This document shows, one piece after another, positions 27,130 through 41,100 of a DNA stretch of 64,000 nt; within the stretch, counting starts at the first letter, position 1; each line of letters opens with the position of its first letter. The DNA lies in assembly GCF_037975245.1 (NCBI RefSeq), contig NC_092569.1:8490501-8554500 (forward strand), written 5' to 3'. The stretch comes from Apostichopus japonicus. Lineage: Eukaryota > Echinodermata > Holothuroidea > Aspidochirotida > Stichopodidae. The notes under the pieces are model-generated. The model saw only the letters and a list, made by a program, of their open reading frames with translations, was not told the DNA's origin and did no database searches. The translations under genes and the position numbers were made by a program.

Positions 27130-27805
27130 CTGGCAAGAGATGCGGTGGGGGTCCATGGCCAAATTTCCTCGAAGATAAAGCGCTTTCTGTTGCTACCTCG
27201 TCATTTTGAAGAGCTAATGTGCCAGTCAAAATGAGGACTTACGCGGAAATTTCTTTGAATTAAACTTAGAGCCCTGTTACCGTTCCAGGAAGCGAAGTTC
27301 CCGAAAGGTGAGTCATATTTTAAGATACTGTCGTATTTTCTCCTAGAGATGTTCAATCAGAAACATGCATGTTGGAAGAGGAATAATGAAATTACCGGAT
27401 TCCGCAGAAGTTATACGCACACATATTTTTAGTTTCCATCGTAGCGTTATAAGGGGTGGCGTGACCTAGTATAGTGGGTGGGTATTCCTCTCCTCCTTTG
27501 TAGCTCGACAAAGCTTTCAGCTGAGAGCTATAGCGATACTGCTGAAATCTGTCACTTTTTGCCATCGTGTCTGAATGACTGCTATTTCGTCATTTTCACT
27601 CGATATGCCTGAAATTTCACCAGTGGTTTGTGTAAGTTAAGTTTTCATGCATGCGAACATATTCTATACATTTGAGGTCACGAGAGATCGTTTTCTGAAA
27701 ATTCTAGAGCGTTTGTCCAAATCTGCTGAAATGTGAATATACCGTTTTGAATGGTGGTGAACTAAAGTTGTTCCCGAAAATGTTTTTGTCGTCGTGTGAG
27801 GACAG

Positions 27806-28111
27806 CAGTGGCGTAGGAAGGTACTTTTGAGTGGGGGGGGGGGGCTGAAGACTGATGGCCGGCCTGGGGGAGGGTTCTAGGGGGAGGGGGTGTCCCCCTC
27901 CCCTTTGGAATTTTTTTGCATTTCCAGGTGGCCTCAGATGCAATTTGGTGCAATATAGCACACTTCAACACCCAATCCATTTTGTAAATAATTTTGCATT
28001 TTCACCTGGCCTTATAGATGCAATTTGGTGCTCCAAATGAGATTTTTTTCTCATTTGGAAATGAAAAAGGGGTTTTCTGACTCGCGGAGCGGGGGGGGGG
28101 GCGGAATGATA
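27806..28111 (-). mobile_element. hAT-like MITE, copy 2, truncated
   Basis: Same family as the element at 25000-25354, in reverse orientation. It starts with the CAGTGGCGTAGGAAGG terminus and is collinear through the paired gcaatttggtgc segments to ggcggaatgat, where it stops. The last 60 bp or so, including the other terminal repeat, are missing. Longer G runs than in the other copies suggest slippage. Confidence 0.85.
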
Positions 28112-28474
28112 GAGTAGAGTTTTCATTTCAGATGAAATTTAGGCCACAGATCACAATCAATTATCATGAAGATTGTTTCCAACTTATACGGTCACAGAAA
28201 CGACCACGAAGTGTCATTTACCTCATGCAGCATGTGTTGGATGAAGTTTTAGCCGCCGCCTAGTATGATTTGGATAAATAATCTCACGCATTATTTTCTA
28301 TTTATAGCCACAAAAAACTATGCCACCAAATAAATATTGGGGGGGGGGGGAATATCATATACTATAATCTAAATATTGGGGGGGGGACATGTCCCCCCAT
28401 GATCGCCGCCCATGCCAGAAAGGGAAAATACTCGAAAACGTTTAAGAGTGTTTCTCGTGCCTTTGTCCGTTTTC

Positions 28475-28696
28475 TCAGCAGATTTCGGGGTGGTAATAAA
28501 ATTCGCCTCCTCCTTTAAGAAAAAAGAGTAGACCTACACTAGAGGTTCCGTCATTCTGTGGCGCTAGGTATTTTACCAAGTCGCAGCTGGTTTGAAGATT
28601 TTCCACGACCGACTCCAAACAACGAGGAAGTTTGTCTTGGTTAGCTAATATATTAGAATATTTGTTGCATGAAAACAAAATGGCCGCGCATATCAT
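28475..28696 (-). CDS. Possible first exon of an unknown divergent gene
   Basis: A minus-strand frame starts with Met (MICAAILFSCNKYSNILANQ, then DKLPRCLESVVENL) and has a non-repetitive, protein-like composition. A possible donor (AGT before GTAGGT) lies near 28541, so the genuine exon would be about 28541-28696. It would be divergent from SPO11, about 435 bp from the SPO11 start codon, consistent with a shared promoter. I do not recognise the family and found no downstream exon on the minus strand, so it may be chance. Confidence 0.25.
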   Translation of the reverse strand: MICAAILFSCNKYSNILANQDKLPRCLESVVENLQTSCDLVKYLAPQNDGTSSVGLLFFLKGGGEFYYHPEIC

Positions 28697-29131
28697 ACCA
28701 CTGACTCCAAGTTACAGCACTAGGGGCCGTAGAGTGGGCTGGAACTTTTCATTCGCCACCAGTTTAGATAGGCTTATGTTAAGAAACAACACTGCCAGTT
28801 TGAGAAACTCTGATTGGCTACGGAACTTAACTTTTAGCCAGACACTGTCGGAGTCACTAGAGTCACTAAGCGCTTCCATATTGTAAAGGCTAAAGGCTTT
28901 AGAAAAGGTATTGACTGATTAGAGCACTATATAAATGTGGTGTTATCATTATTATTGCAAAATGTGTGGTAACGGTAAGGTGTCCCATACTAAATTTACA
29001 GGTCAGGCAATGACGTTACGTTGGACCTAACGCTAACGTTAATCCCTTAATTGCCAGTGCATTGAGTGTGGCATTAATCGTGACTGCCGAACTAGTAGGT
29101 TAAATTCTGTAAACAGGAAAGTAAAAGCGAA
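28697..29131. promoter_or_regulatory. Putative SPO11 promoter and 5' UTR
   Basis: Sequence directly upstream of the SPO11 start codon. It is somewhat richer in CpG than the surroundings. An aaaatggccgc motif near 28678 resembles a YY1-type site (inference from the motif only). No clear TATA box at a fixed distance. Confidence 0.25.
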
Positions 29132-32100
29132 ATGTGGAAACAAATAAACGAGTTGAAGAAATCTCTCATAGTCGACGAAAACGCGGAGAAGGGAACATCC
29201 ATGCGATTGACCAAAGGAGAACCATCACGTACCGTTAGAAATATGGAAAGGTTCAGTTCGAGGACTTAGCCTAACTTAACCTTTTACTGCAGACCTAAGT
29301 TAGGCCAGGCCTAGCTAACGTTATGCATAGTAATTTAGTGACGCTTAACATAGGCTTAAGTAAGTTACCACTTACAGTTACAAATGCTTCAAAGGCCTCA
29401 CTTGAATCTAGGCTAGACCTTAGGTCTAACGTTAAGCCTAACTGAGGCCTGATGTTATGCCTTACTTCTTAGCTAAACATGGGACACTCGAGTCTGGCAG
29501 GGGAGGAGGGTGGGGAATTGACCATTAGGCCAACAAACTAAATATTTGCATTGAAAAATTCCAAGAGATTGCAACCAGTAATCTTCATAAGCTAATTATA
29601 GTTGGCAGTAGGGTAGTCATTTAAAACATCTTAGGGGGTTTTGTGGTGACTTGATTAGGGTTTTCAAGATTGTGTATGGTTTTGACAAGATATTATTATT
29701 ACTGATCAGTTTGCTAATAAGTAATAGCATAGTATTTGTAGTTGTACCAGAGGTCATTGTCTTAAACTCCAGAAGTTACAAAGTAGGATTAATATTCGGC
29801 ATAACTTTTTTCTCATTGGGTTGGGAATGAGTGGAATGGTTTGCATGATAAAGTTGTACTAGAAAGTAGTGTGAATGGGTTTAAGAATGCTTTGGACAAG
29901 CACTTTAAGCAGATGGGGACTTGATAGTTACTGTACCCCTGATCCTTTTTCTACTAAACTAAACTAGTAGAAACTAACATTTTTCAGACATTCAGTGCCT
30001 GCAGTGGCAGGCTGCATGATGAGACTTCATGCAACTTTTTTCTCATCATTTCACAGGGATCAAAAGTTTGTGAAATACTGGCCAAAGCCAACCCCTACCA
30101 CTTCAAATGAGCTTTGCCTTCCCTAAGTAATAATGTTGATATCAGGAAGGCTAGACCTAGTCAGTCTTGTGCTAGGCATACAATAGGCTAGATAGCAATG
30201 CTTGTTTCAAAAATGGCCCCCACCTAGGTCTAAGACCTTTTTTTTTTTTGTCATTTTTACTATCAGGTATTTTATACAGTAACCTAGTCAGCTTCCATGA
30301 TTATATACATTGCAAAGTAACAGTAAAGTCACTGCCAGTGCTAGTACTGATAAAGCTGTGGGCAGTCTGGAAAAGGCACTTGGACAAAGCCGTATCAACT
30401 GTCACACCACTCACTGATCAGTTTTGGTCGCTAAGTTACTACATGTGGATATTGACTTTGATAAACACGTAATATACTCTTCTATTGCTGTTCGATGATT
30501 TGTAACTTGCAGTTGTATGATGATGGAGTGACTTTCTCATGTAAATCATTGTAAATTATGAACATTTTGGTGGGAGCCATGGAGCTTGCAGCAGTGGAAA
30601 GAATATCTTTCATTTCCATGGCCTAAAAGTCTCAAGTAGGTTCTAATTTAAAATGGGCCATGATACATTTTATGGCATTCATAACATTGTTACTTGTAGG
30701 CCTAATTGAAGTATTCCAAAAACCAGCCTAGGTCAAAAACCTTACTATAATCTTAATATGCTAGGTTACTTACATCACTTAGGCCAACAATAGCAGGAGG
30801 GATAAAAGCCAAGGAATTAGTTAAATGGATATCAAATTCTTGCTCGTTAAAAATCTCAGCAAATTGGAAAGAAATACACATATCCAAGCCATGAAAAAAA
30901 AGGAATATTGATGCCAAGTGTAATTAAAATCAGGTTTGAGTAAAATAAAAAATACATTTTGATTTAAAGTTGTTTATAGACAATGCAAGCTGTAAGAGCT
31001 GGTATTCAATTGGTCATCAAATACCCAAACATTCACAAAAGTTTCAAAATTATTATGTAAGCCTAGATACTGCCAAGGGAAATAAGAATGGAACAAGTTT
31101 CTTGCCCCCAGAAGAGCATAATTTAATGGGTCCACATTTCTGTCAGTTTTTCAGCCAAATATGCTTAATGCACAATTCCAGAGAAATTTCAAATATTATA
31201 GGTAAAATCTGTAATACAATGGTCATTAATTTCTGTATGGTTATTACAACATATTACATATCTATTTGTGCCTACAGGTAGTCTTTTTGAAGCATGCTTG
31301 TATATTTTATTCCTATTGACATTGCAGTAATGAAAAAGATAATATTAAATGATAAAATACCCATTTATTTCCTTTAGTACTTAGCTTGTTAGAACTCACT
31401 CCAGGTGAAGTATGTGATGTTAACAGAACAAATAATGCTGTAAAGATGCAATGATATTATGTTGCTTCCATAGTTGCACCTTTGTTTAAAAGTGCACTTT
31501 TGCTTATGCAAGTAGCCATTCAAACTTTTCTTCAATTTCTTGTAGATATTTAGTATATTTATTATACTTATACTGTAGTATTTCATTTTCTTGTAGTACT
31601 GAAGTTTTATAATGAATTGACCAGGTTGGGCATTGGTTTGCCTACACTGAGTGTCTCCCAAGAAGGGACCCTTTCTTCTGTTAGTGTCACCTATTTTAAT
31701 ATCCATTACTTTCTTGAAGTGCTGAAGTTTTAAGACGTATTGAAGAGCTGATAGAAGACATGATACGAAGCATTTCACAAGGACACTCACCAGTATTATC
31801 TTCAACTAATAGAGGTCTTTGGGGCAATATAAGGTAACCTTACCAAAAGGCAATTCGTTTGGGGATTTCCCTCTCTTCATACAAATGATCGGGCATAATG
31901 TTTGCATGCAAGCATTGGAGCTGTTAGTTAGCATTTCTAGCGCTTCTTCTCTCATCATCAAGAACTACAGACTCAGTTTTCTTACATCAATGATGATCAA
32001 ACATGCTTCAAGTTATGTCTTGAAAGTAAAAAGATAGTTTAAAAATATATAAACAACATAGTCAATGACAGCTATCCCATCAGTGCCTAACCTACTTTGC

Positions 32101-35100
32101 ATGATCAAATGTTAACAGTGTCCATGACGAACATAGTTCTATTTGGACAACCAAAATCAACTTTAAAGGTCGTCTGGTGGATGACTAGTTGTTTACATCA
32201 AATTTGGATTGCTTTGTAAGTACCCCAAATCATCTCTCCTGTAGTGTAAATATTGGTCACTCTTTGCTATCTTGCCTAATGTTTTGGGACAAACAAATTT
32301 GCTGATCGGACAGCCACAAAAACAACCTTCAACATTTACCCTGCATTACATATAATTGTCAGGGCTGTTGGGCAGCAAAGAGCATTGCTTATATAGATCT
32401 TTGCTCTGGAAATAAAAATGAGCCTTGCAGAGGGAAACCCAAGGGCGTAGGAACCGGGGGGCTGGGGGGGCGCCAGCCCCCCAGTGAAAAATGTGGAGGG
32501 GCGGAAGTATCATTCCGCCCCCCCGCTTCGCAAGTCAGAAAACCCCTTTTTCATTTCCAAATGAGAAAAAAAATCTCATTTGGAGCACCAAATTGCATCT
32601 AAGGCCTGGTGAAAATACAAAATTAAGTTTACAAAATGGAGTGGGTGTTGAAGTGTGCTATATTGCACCAAATTGCATCTGAGGCTACCTGGAAATTCAA
32701 AAAATTCCAAAGGGGAGGGGGACACCCCCTCCCCTTACACCCCTCCCCCAGGCCGGCCATCAGTCTTCAGCCCCCCCACTCAAAAGTACCTTCCTACGCC
32801 ACTGGGGAAACCCCTACAAAAAGGGCTATCAGTTGATTTCATTGTTTAATTTAGACAATCACCACAAGTTTTGATTTCAATTACACTGATCAATATTTTC
32901 TTTTCAGTTTTACAGAAGGAGTTGGATTGGAAATGAAAGAAAATGCATCTTTGTCAGAAACAAGATTTAATTCTACAACATCACGAATAAAATTTGGTAC
33001 TGAATTATAAATAATAGCTTTCTAAATGAAATGATCCACTTGATGACACTTAACAATTAAACTGAAAACTAAAGCATAAAAAAACCTCCATTATGTGACT
33101 TGTTTGTAATATTAAGAAAAAGGCACAAAACAATTCAAAATGTAAAGCAAGCACTACCTTTAATACATTACATTTTGTAAGTTGTAGTCATTTACTGTTG
33201 AAGTTTGCAAAATGTTCCTTGTTGATTTATTTTGAACTTGCCATATTAAGTGTTGCTTAAAATATATGGACTACATAGCATGATGTTTATTGCAAATCCA
33301 GGCTTCTATGGACAAAAGCATTGAGTAGTTTTCAGGCTTCAAAAACATACACAGAGTTAGTGGTATGTAAATACTATGGTAGTATCATTTATACAATTAT
33401 TCAATCCATAATTCTGATTTCTGCAGGAGGCTAAAGGAATCAGTGTGTTCATGATAATTATATAGTTAACCTCACAACTAAAGAGTAGTGATGCACACTT
33501 TGGATAAGTTTTTCACTTGGTATTATTGGTTTTGTGTTAGTGAGTACAAAACCATTACCGTGTTCAGTACCCATTAGGTCAACAGAGTCAAATCTGGAGT
33601 ACTATTAACTCAGTGGCTACTTATGAACAGCCTGATCAAATTTCATGCACTGTGGACAAGAAATCCACTGTTTTGATGGGTTTGAAGGTCATATGAGGTC
33701 AACATAGTACAACAGAGGGTCAGTCTTAAATAAAGGTCAAATTATGAAACATCTCCACAACTGGTAACTGAAAAGTTTTTACTGATAATGTGGAACTAGA
33801 TTTCTTCCATTGTCTTGCTTACCTTTCTATTTTTTCATTCGCAGCATTAACCCTCAAAACATTGGCTGTGTGTTACAAGTTGATACAAACTAACACATTC
33901 TGCACCAAGAGGTAAGTCTATTTAAGGAAACTTATTCAAACCCTAATGGAAAATAGAGATGGAAAATGTATTTAATAGGACCATTTTTAGAATATGTAAC
34001 GACATTTTCTACGACAATGTTTAAAACTCTTCATAATGCACTTAGAATCTACAACAATATTACTCACTTCTTTGGTGGAGTTAACAGGTAAACTCTGAAT
34101 TACCTGAAATCTCTACAAACAGACTTTTTTTGTCTGGTAACTTCATACTAATATAAACAGGTTACTGTAGCTACAGTAGTTACTAACAGTGTTTGCTCTC
34201 ACTCTCTGAGCTGTGATAGGGCAGTAAAGGTGTTGCACCACAATTAACAGCTCCCATTGACTTACACACTAAACTTGTGAATTTCCAGGCGGTTAGAGCA
34301 TAGATAGAAGTTTTCAACTGAGATGTGCTACCCACCATATGATAGCTGATGGTTTGGGCTATCTCAACACATTCAACCTTTGCCACCATGACTTTAAATT
34401 TTTAGCTAGAAGAGCTCAAAGTTTATCATAGTGCTCCCCTTCCCATCAGCCAGCTGTCGCTGCGGAATTTCTTGTTTCACCCAAGATTTTCTTAAATACC
34501 TTAAATCACCTTCAATCCTCCAGATTTTAAGACCATCAGTAGTTTATTTCATCCTCTTCAACATCCAAGCATCAAAAAGAATGGTGATGACTCAGAAAAT
34601 GCCCAAAAGTCAATACAGTAGGTCACATTAGGCCACAGACAAACACCACTGGCGGAACACTCAGGATTGTTAAATTCATACATCATTTTTTTGTTGAGGG
34701 TACTTTAATAATGTGACGTTGATGCCATAGTTGTGTGTTGTTGTGTTTTGTAGGGATCTCTACTATAATGATCCAGCAGCCTACTCCAACCAAGGAACCT
34801 TGGATAAGATTGTTGATGATGTAAGCTGTATGCTAAAAGTCCCCAGGAACAGTTTACATGTGGTAAGTTAAGATATGTAGATGCCTTCAAGTATTGTAAT
34901 GTTGTTTAAATAACATTTACATATTGAGTTATGCTGTGGTACTAATCAGTTGAATATTCAGTGCATTTTGTAGACAAAATTTGTAAACATTTTTCAGTCG
35001 CAGTGGTGATTAAGCAGCAGCAGAAGATGGCACATGGAATAGATGAAGATGGCACATTACTATTGTCCATTTGAAATTTTAATGTTTAATGGTGATTGTG

Positions 35101-38100
35101 AATCTGCTTTGTAATGTAATGTGCATGTACTGCAGGAAAGATATCATAGGTAAAATAATTGTAGTTCATGTTATATGCAAAATTTCATTGATATGCTTTG
35201 TATCATGTTGTGGGAGTGTATTCAATAAGATATATGTATTCTACACAATGGTAGAAGCTGTTAGGCAATTAGTATACATGTTGAGATTAAGGTGCAATAT
35301 GTCTGTACTAAACAAGGAAGGATTAATCATAATGTATCTAATGTTAAAACCATTTCTGTCTGCTAATTTCTTAACAGTGTTTGAAAGGTTTGGCACATTA
35401 ATATGTATTTTCATTGACTATATTTTATTAGCTTGCTACATCTAAAGGCTGCATAGCTGGTAATCTTTCTTATATAGAAGTTGATGGCAGATTCATTGAT
35501 TGTACTTCAGCCAAATCAGTGAGTACCTTGCTTCACTAATTAGCCTGTGATCATCTTCCTTGTATTTTAATTTGATTTTTATATAACATGTTGGTATTTA
35601 CCATTTTCTGTCCCAGTAATTATATAAACATTATAGTTTTAATTGTTTGTGTTTTTAAGTTTGGTAGTTCAAAGCTATTGAAGAGTTAAAGGTAATAATA
35701 TTGTACAAATATATTTGTATCTATTGAAATTACTTCCCATCTCTTACAGAAAGTAATAGTGAAAGCTAAGTGCACTGAAATTGTAGATTTATCTTGTATA
35801 AATAATTTCTTTAGGTAACAACATGAAGAATTCATTCATAAATTAAATTCAAAGTCTATATAATAGCTTTAATAATAACAACTTCTTGACTTTCAGAGTA
35901 ACATCAGTTCCAATATGTTAGATACATGTAAATAGGTTATTTTTTTTGCCATGCATCTATATTTTCAGATGTTACTTTAGCACACCACTCAACGTATTTG
36001 TTATGCTAGGAAATCCTCTCTGGCAGCATATATTATACTTGCTATGTATCAACACCATACATTTGTTATCATAGTCTATTAGTTTCAGCATCTCCTAGTT
36101 GCTATTGTTTTTTTGTTTTTTTTCACAGGGTATTTTGATACCAGCTCATGTAGAAGACATTCAAAGTATCCTTTTACCTGACAGCAGTGCATGGTAACAT
36201 AAGGAGGCATTACTGCTGCTTGCTGCAACACTAATCATAGTTGGCAATATAGATTTGTGGATGGTACAAGAGTATCATTGGACTTAAAAGTCCTTATAGA
36301 AACTGTAAGGTTATGATGATGTTGTCTCGATGTCAGTTTGCATGTACACAGCTGTGTACACCTGTAAACTGTATGATGGCTTTAAACAGGAGCTCAATGC
36401 AAACCGGTGCTGTGGCTGGGTGGATAAAGGCAGTGGCATTTGAAGCAAAGAGGCTTAGCAATCAGGAGGTTCAAGGTTTTATCCCTGGTTGGGTCATAGT
36501 AAGGTGGGTGTTTCATCCAAGGGCAATCTACAGTTTTCACCTCGGAAATCCTTTCTAAATTGAAAAGATTCCAAATATGTTGAATTGGAAGCCACCCGAA
36601 GTGAAAGTTGTAATGCATAAGCCCTTCTCCCACATTTGTGGTTGCTTAAGCGAGGTGTAAAAATGACTACCTGATTATTATTATAAAGTTGGCTCTACTT
36701 TTTGTACATGGTATGAGAAATTGATTATCCTTTGAGTTTGGTGAGTACATGACCTGTCTTGATTTTGATGGATAACACTGGAGATCAAAATTTATTTTTC
36801 ACTCATATGTTATGTGTAAATGTCCCTTGATGGTTACAGTATGATTTTTTAACAAATGGTCTGAATAACTCCCTTGGTACAGAAAGAACAAGAATCTATG
36901 CCACAAATATCAAATTTATATCACTTACGGTAAACTAGTTTTGGCACTGCAATAAATGAAAACAGTGAAGGTGTTGGTTGTTTGCAGAGTGTATGTTACC
37001 TGCTGACCTGAGTCAAGTTGTTATCGCAGTAGAAACATACTCTTCATTTCTCATGCAATGCACATACTCCATTATATCATTCAAGTTTTGGAAATAGCCA
37101 GAGGATAATATTTACAGATTCTCCATGTACACTAAGCAGAAGGCAAAATACATCAGAGGCAATTTGTAGCTGCTCAGTCCACTGCTGTGCCATGCTAACC
37201 CCTTTCCTTGTTGTAGTTGTTGGCCTTAAATGACAAATACTAAGATGTATGCCATAGTTTTTATCCCAAAAGTTAGCAGTATTTGCATTCTCATTGAGTG
37301 AAGGTTTCAGTGTGAAGATAGTAAATTGACAGTAATAAATTGTTTTTGGTGAGTATTTTGAGCCTTCGGAGCACCCCTGATAGAATCAAATGCTGTTTCA
37401 TTTGCTGTTAATATTGCAAGTGACTTCCCAATGTAACAAGTATATGTCATGGCAACAATGTGTTTTCAAGTTCCTTAATTTCATGATGGAGTGATAACCT
37501 CTGAAGCCAAGTTTATACTGGTTGTTGAAAAAGATGCTACCTTTCAAAAACTTCTTGATGAGAAGATCACTGCCAAACTGCATCCCTGTATTTTGGTAAC
37601 AGTAAGTCATGCTAATACTTTATCATTACTATATATGTAAAAGAATGTGGCATATTCAAGCTGGGTCTTTGATGAATGTGCTGATTCCATACTCCTTCAT
37701 TAATACAAACTAGATAAGGTGACTAGGTAATATTAAGGTAATACAATTGTATCAGTGACAATAAAATTAAGCAACAGCTTTGCAATTGAAACCCACAATA
37801 CAAGGTTACTTGTGAGGAGTCAAAGGGATTCTTTACACATTCCAATCTTAGTTTTCTATGTCTGTTAATGTTGATTTTTATTGCAGGGTAAAGGGTACCC
37901 AGATGTACATACAAGGGTAATGGTGAAGAGACTATGGGATTCTTTACACATTCTTAAGTCTATGTCTGTTCATGTTGATTCTTATTGCAGGGTAAAGGGT
38001 ACCCAGATGTACATACAAGGTTAATGGTGAAGAGACTATGGGATTCTTTACACATTCCAATCTTAGTTTTCTATGTCTGTTAATGTTGATTTTTATTGCA

Positions 38101-41100
38101 GGGTAAAGGGTACCCAGATGTACATACAAGGGTAATGGTGAAGAGACTATGGGATTCTTTACACATTCTTAAGTCTATGTCTGTTCATGTTGATTCTTAT
38201 TGCAGGGTAAAGGGTACCCAGATGTACATACAAGGTTAATGGTGAAGAGACTATGGGATTCTTTACACATTCTTAAGTCTATGTCTGTTCATGTTGATTC
38301 TTATTGCAGGGTAAAGGGTACCCAGATGTACATACAAGGTTAATGGTGAAGAGACTATGGGATTCTTTACACATTCTTAAGTCTATGTCTGTTCATGTTG
38401 ATTCTTATTGCAGGGTAAAGGGTACCCAGATGTACATACAAGGTTAATGGTGAAGAGACTATGGGATTCTTTACACATTCTTAAGTCTATGTCTGTTCAT
38501 GTTGATTCTTATTGCAGGGTAAAGGGTACCCAGATGTACATACAAGGTTAATGGTGAAGAGACTATGGGATTCTTTACACATTCTTAAGTCTATGTCTGT
38601 TCATGTTGATTCTTATTGCAGGGTAAAGGGTACCCAGATGTACATACAAGGTTAATGGTGAAGAGACTATGGGATTCTTTACACATTCTTAAGTCTATGT
38701 CTGTTCATGTTGATTCTTATTGCAGGGTAAAGGGTACCCAGATGTACATATAAGGTTAATGGTGAAGAGACTATGGGATTCTTTACACATTCTTAAGTCT
38801 ATGTCTGTTCATGTTGATTCTTATTGCAGGGTAAAGGGTACCCAGATGTACATACAAGGTTAATGGTGAAGAGACTATGGGATTCTTTACACATTCTTAA
38901 GTCTATGTCTGTTCATGTTGATTCTTATTGCAGGGTAAAGGGTACCCAGATGTACATACAAGGTTAATGGTGAAGAGACTATGTGATTCTTTACACATTC
39001 CAATCTTAGTTTACTATTTCTGTTCATGTTGATTTTTATTGCAGGGTAAAGGGTACCCAGATGTACATACAAGGTTAATGGTGAAGAGACTATGGGATTC
39101 TTTACACATTCTTAAGTCTATGTCTGTTCATGTTGATTCTTATTGCAGGGTAAAGGGTACCCAGATGTACATACAAGGTTAATGGTGAAGAGACTATGGG
39201 ATTATTTACACATTCCAATCTTAGTTTTCTATGGTTGTTCATGTTGATTTTTATTGCAGGGTAGAGGGTACCCGATGTAGATACAAGGTTAATGGTGAAG
39301 AGACTATGGGATTCTTTACACATTCCAATCTTAGGTTTTTATGTCTGTTAATGTTGATTCTTATTGCAGGGTAAAGGGTACCCAGATGTACATACAAGGT
39401 TAATGGTGAAGAGACTATGGGATTCTTTACACATTCCAATCTTAGTTTACTATTTCTGTTCATGTTGATTTTTATTGCAGGATAAAGGGTACCCAGATGT
39501 ACATACATGGTTAATGGTGAAGAGACTATGGGATTCTTTACACATTCTTAAGTCTATGTCTGTTCATGTTGATTCTTATTGCAGGGTAAAGGGTACCCAG
39601 ATGTACATACATGGTTAATGTTGAAGAGACTGTGGGATTCTTTACACATTCTTAAGTCTATGTCTGTTCATGTTGATTCTTATTGCAGGGTAAAGGGTAC
39701 CCAGATGTACATACAAGGTAAATGGCGAAGAGACTATGGGATTCTTTACACATTCTTAAGTCTATGTCTGTTCATGTTGATTCTTATTGCAGGGTAAAGG
39801 GTACCCAGATGTACATATAAGGTTAATGGTGAAGAGACTATGGGATTCTTTACACATTCTTAAGTCTATGTCTGTTCATGTTGATTCTTATTGCAGGGTA
39901 AAGGGTACCCAGATGTACATACAAGGTTAATGGTGAAGAGACTATGGGATTCTTTACACATTCTTAAGTCTATGTCTGTTCATGTTGATTCTTATTGCAG
40001 GGTAAAGGGTACCCAGATGTACATACAAGGTTAATGGTGAAGAGACTATGGGATTCTTTACACATTCCAATCTTAGTTTTCTATGTCTGTTAATGTTGAT
40101 TTATATTGCAGGGTAAAGGGTACCCAGATGTACATACAAGGTTAATGGTGAAGAGACTATGGGATTCTTTACACATTCTTAAGTCTATGTCTGTTCATGT
40201 TGATTCTTATTGCAGGGTAAAGGGTACCCAGATGTACATACAAGGTTAATGGTGAAGAGACTATGGGATTCTTTACACATTCCAGTCTTAGTTTTCTATG
40301 TCTGTTAATGTTGATTTTTATTGCAGGGTAAAGTGTACCCAGATTTACATACAAGGTTAATGGTGAAGAGACTATGGGATTCTTTACACATTCTTAAGTC
40401 TATGTCTGTTCATGTTGATTCTTATTGCAGGGTAAAGGGTACCCAGATGTACATACAAGGTTAATGGTGAAGAGACTATGGGATTCTTTACACATTCCAA
40501 TCTTACTTTTCTATGTCTGTTAATGTTGATTTATATTGCAGGGTAAAGGGTACCCAGATGTACATACAAGGTTAATGGTGAAGAGACTATGGGATTCTTT
40601 ACACATTCCAATCTTAGTTTTCTATGTCTGTTAATGTTGATTTATATTGCAGGGTAAAGGGTACCCAGATGTACATACAAGGTTAATGGTGAAGAGACTA
40701 TGGGATTCTTTACACATTCCAATCTTAGGTTTCTATTTCTGTTAATGTTGATTTTTATTGCAGGGTAAAGGGTACCCAGATGTACATACAAGGTTAATGG
40801 TGAAGAGACTATGGGATTCTTTACACATTCCAATCTTAGGTTTGATGGATGCTGATCCTCATGGTGAGAGTAAACATAAAATGTTCACACTTTTTCAAAA
40901 TGGTATCTTGAAGGAACAAAATAAAATATGCATTCACCAATTTCATCCAAAGCATAATTGTGTGTACTTATCTATTTATGTGTTTCATGATGATATGTTT
41001 ATTCCCAATCTATTGTTATCTGAATTGCAACATAATTTATTCATAACTCCTGCAACACAGATTAACTGAATGTATAGAACACCAGGTCAAAGTAACAACC

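Noticed and set aside
28632-28886. 84-codon plus-strand frame upstream of SPO11
   Set aside because: No homology and it overlaps the opposite-strand candidate exon. It may be 5' UTR or chance.
31389-31805. 138-codon minus-strand frame
   Set aside because: Antisense to SPO11 exon 2 and AT-rich intron; no recognisable features.
37723-40833. Series of minus-strand frames of 60-85 codons repeating a YVHLGTLYPAI motif
   Set aside because: They are antisense translations of the SPO11 exon array, not a protein repeat family.
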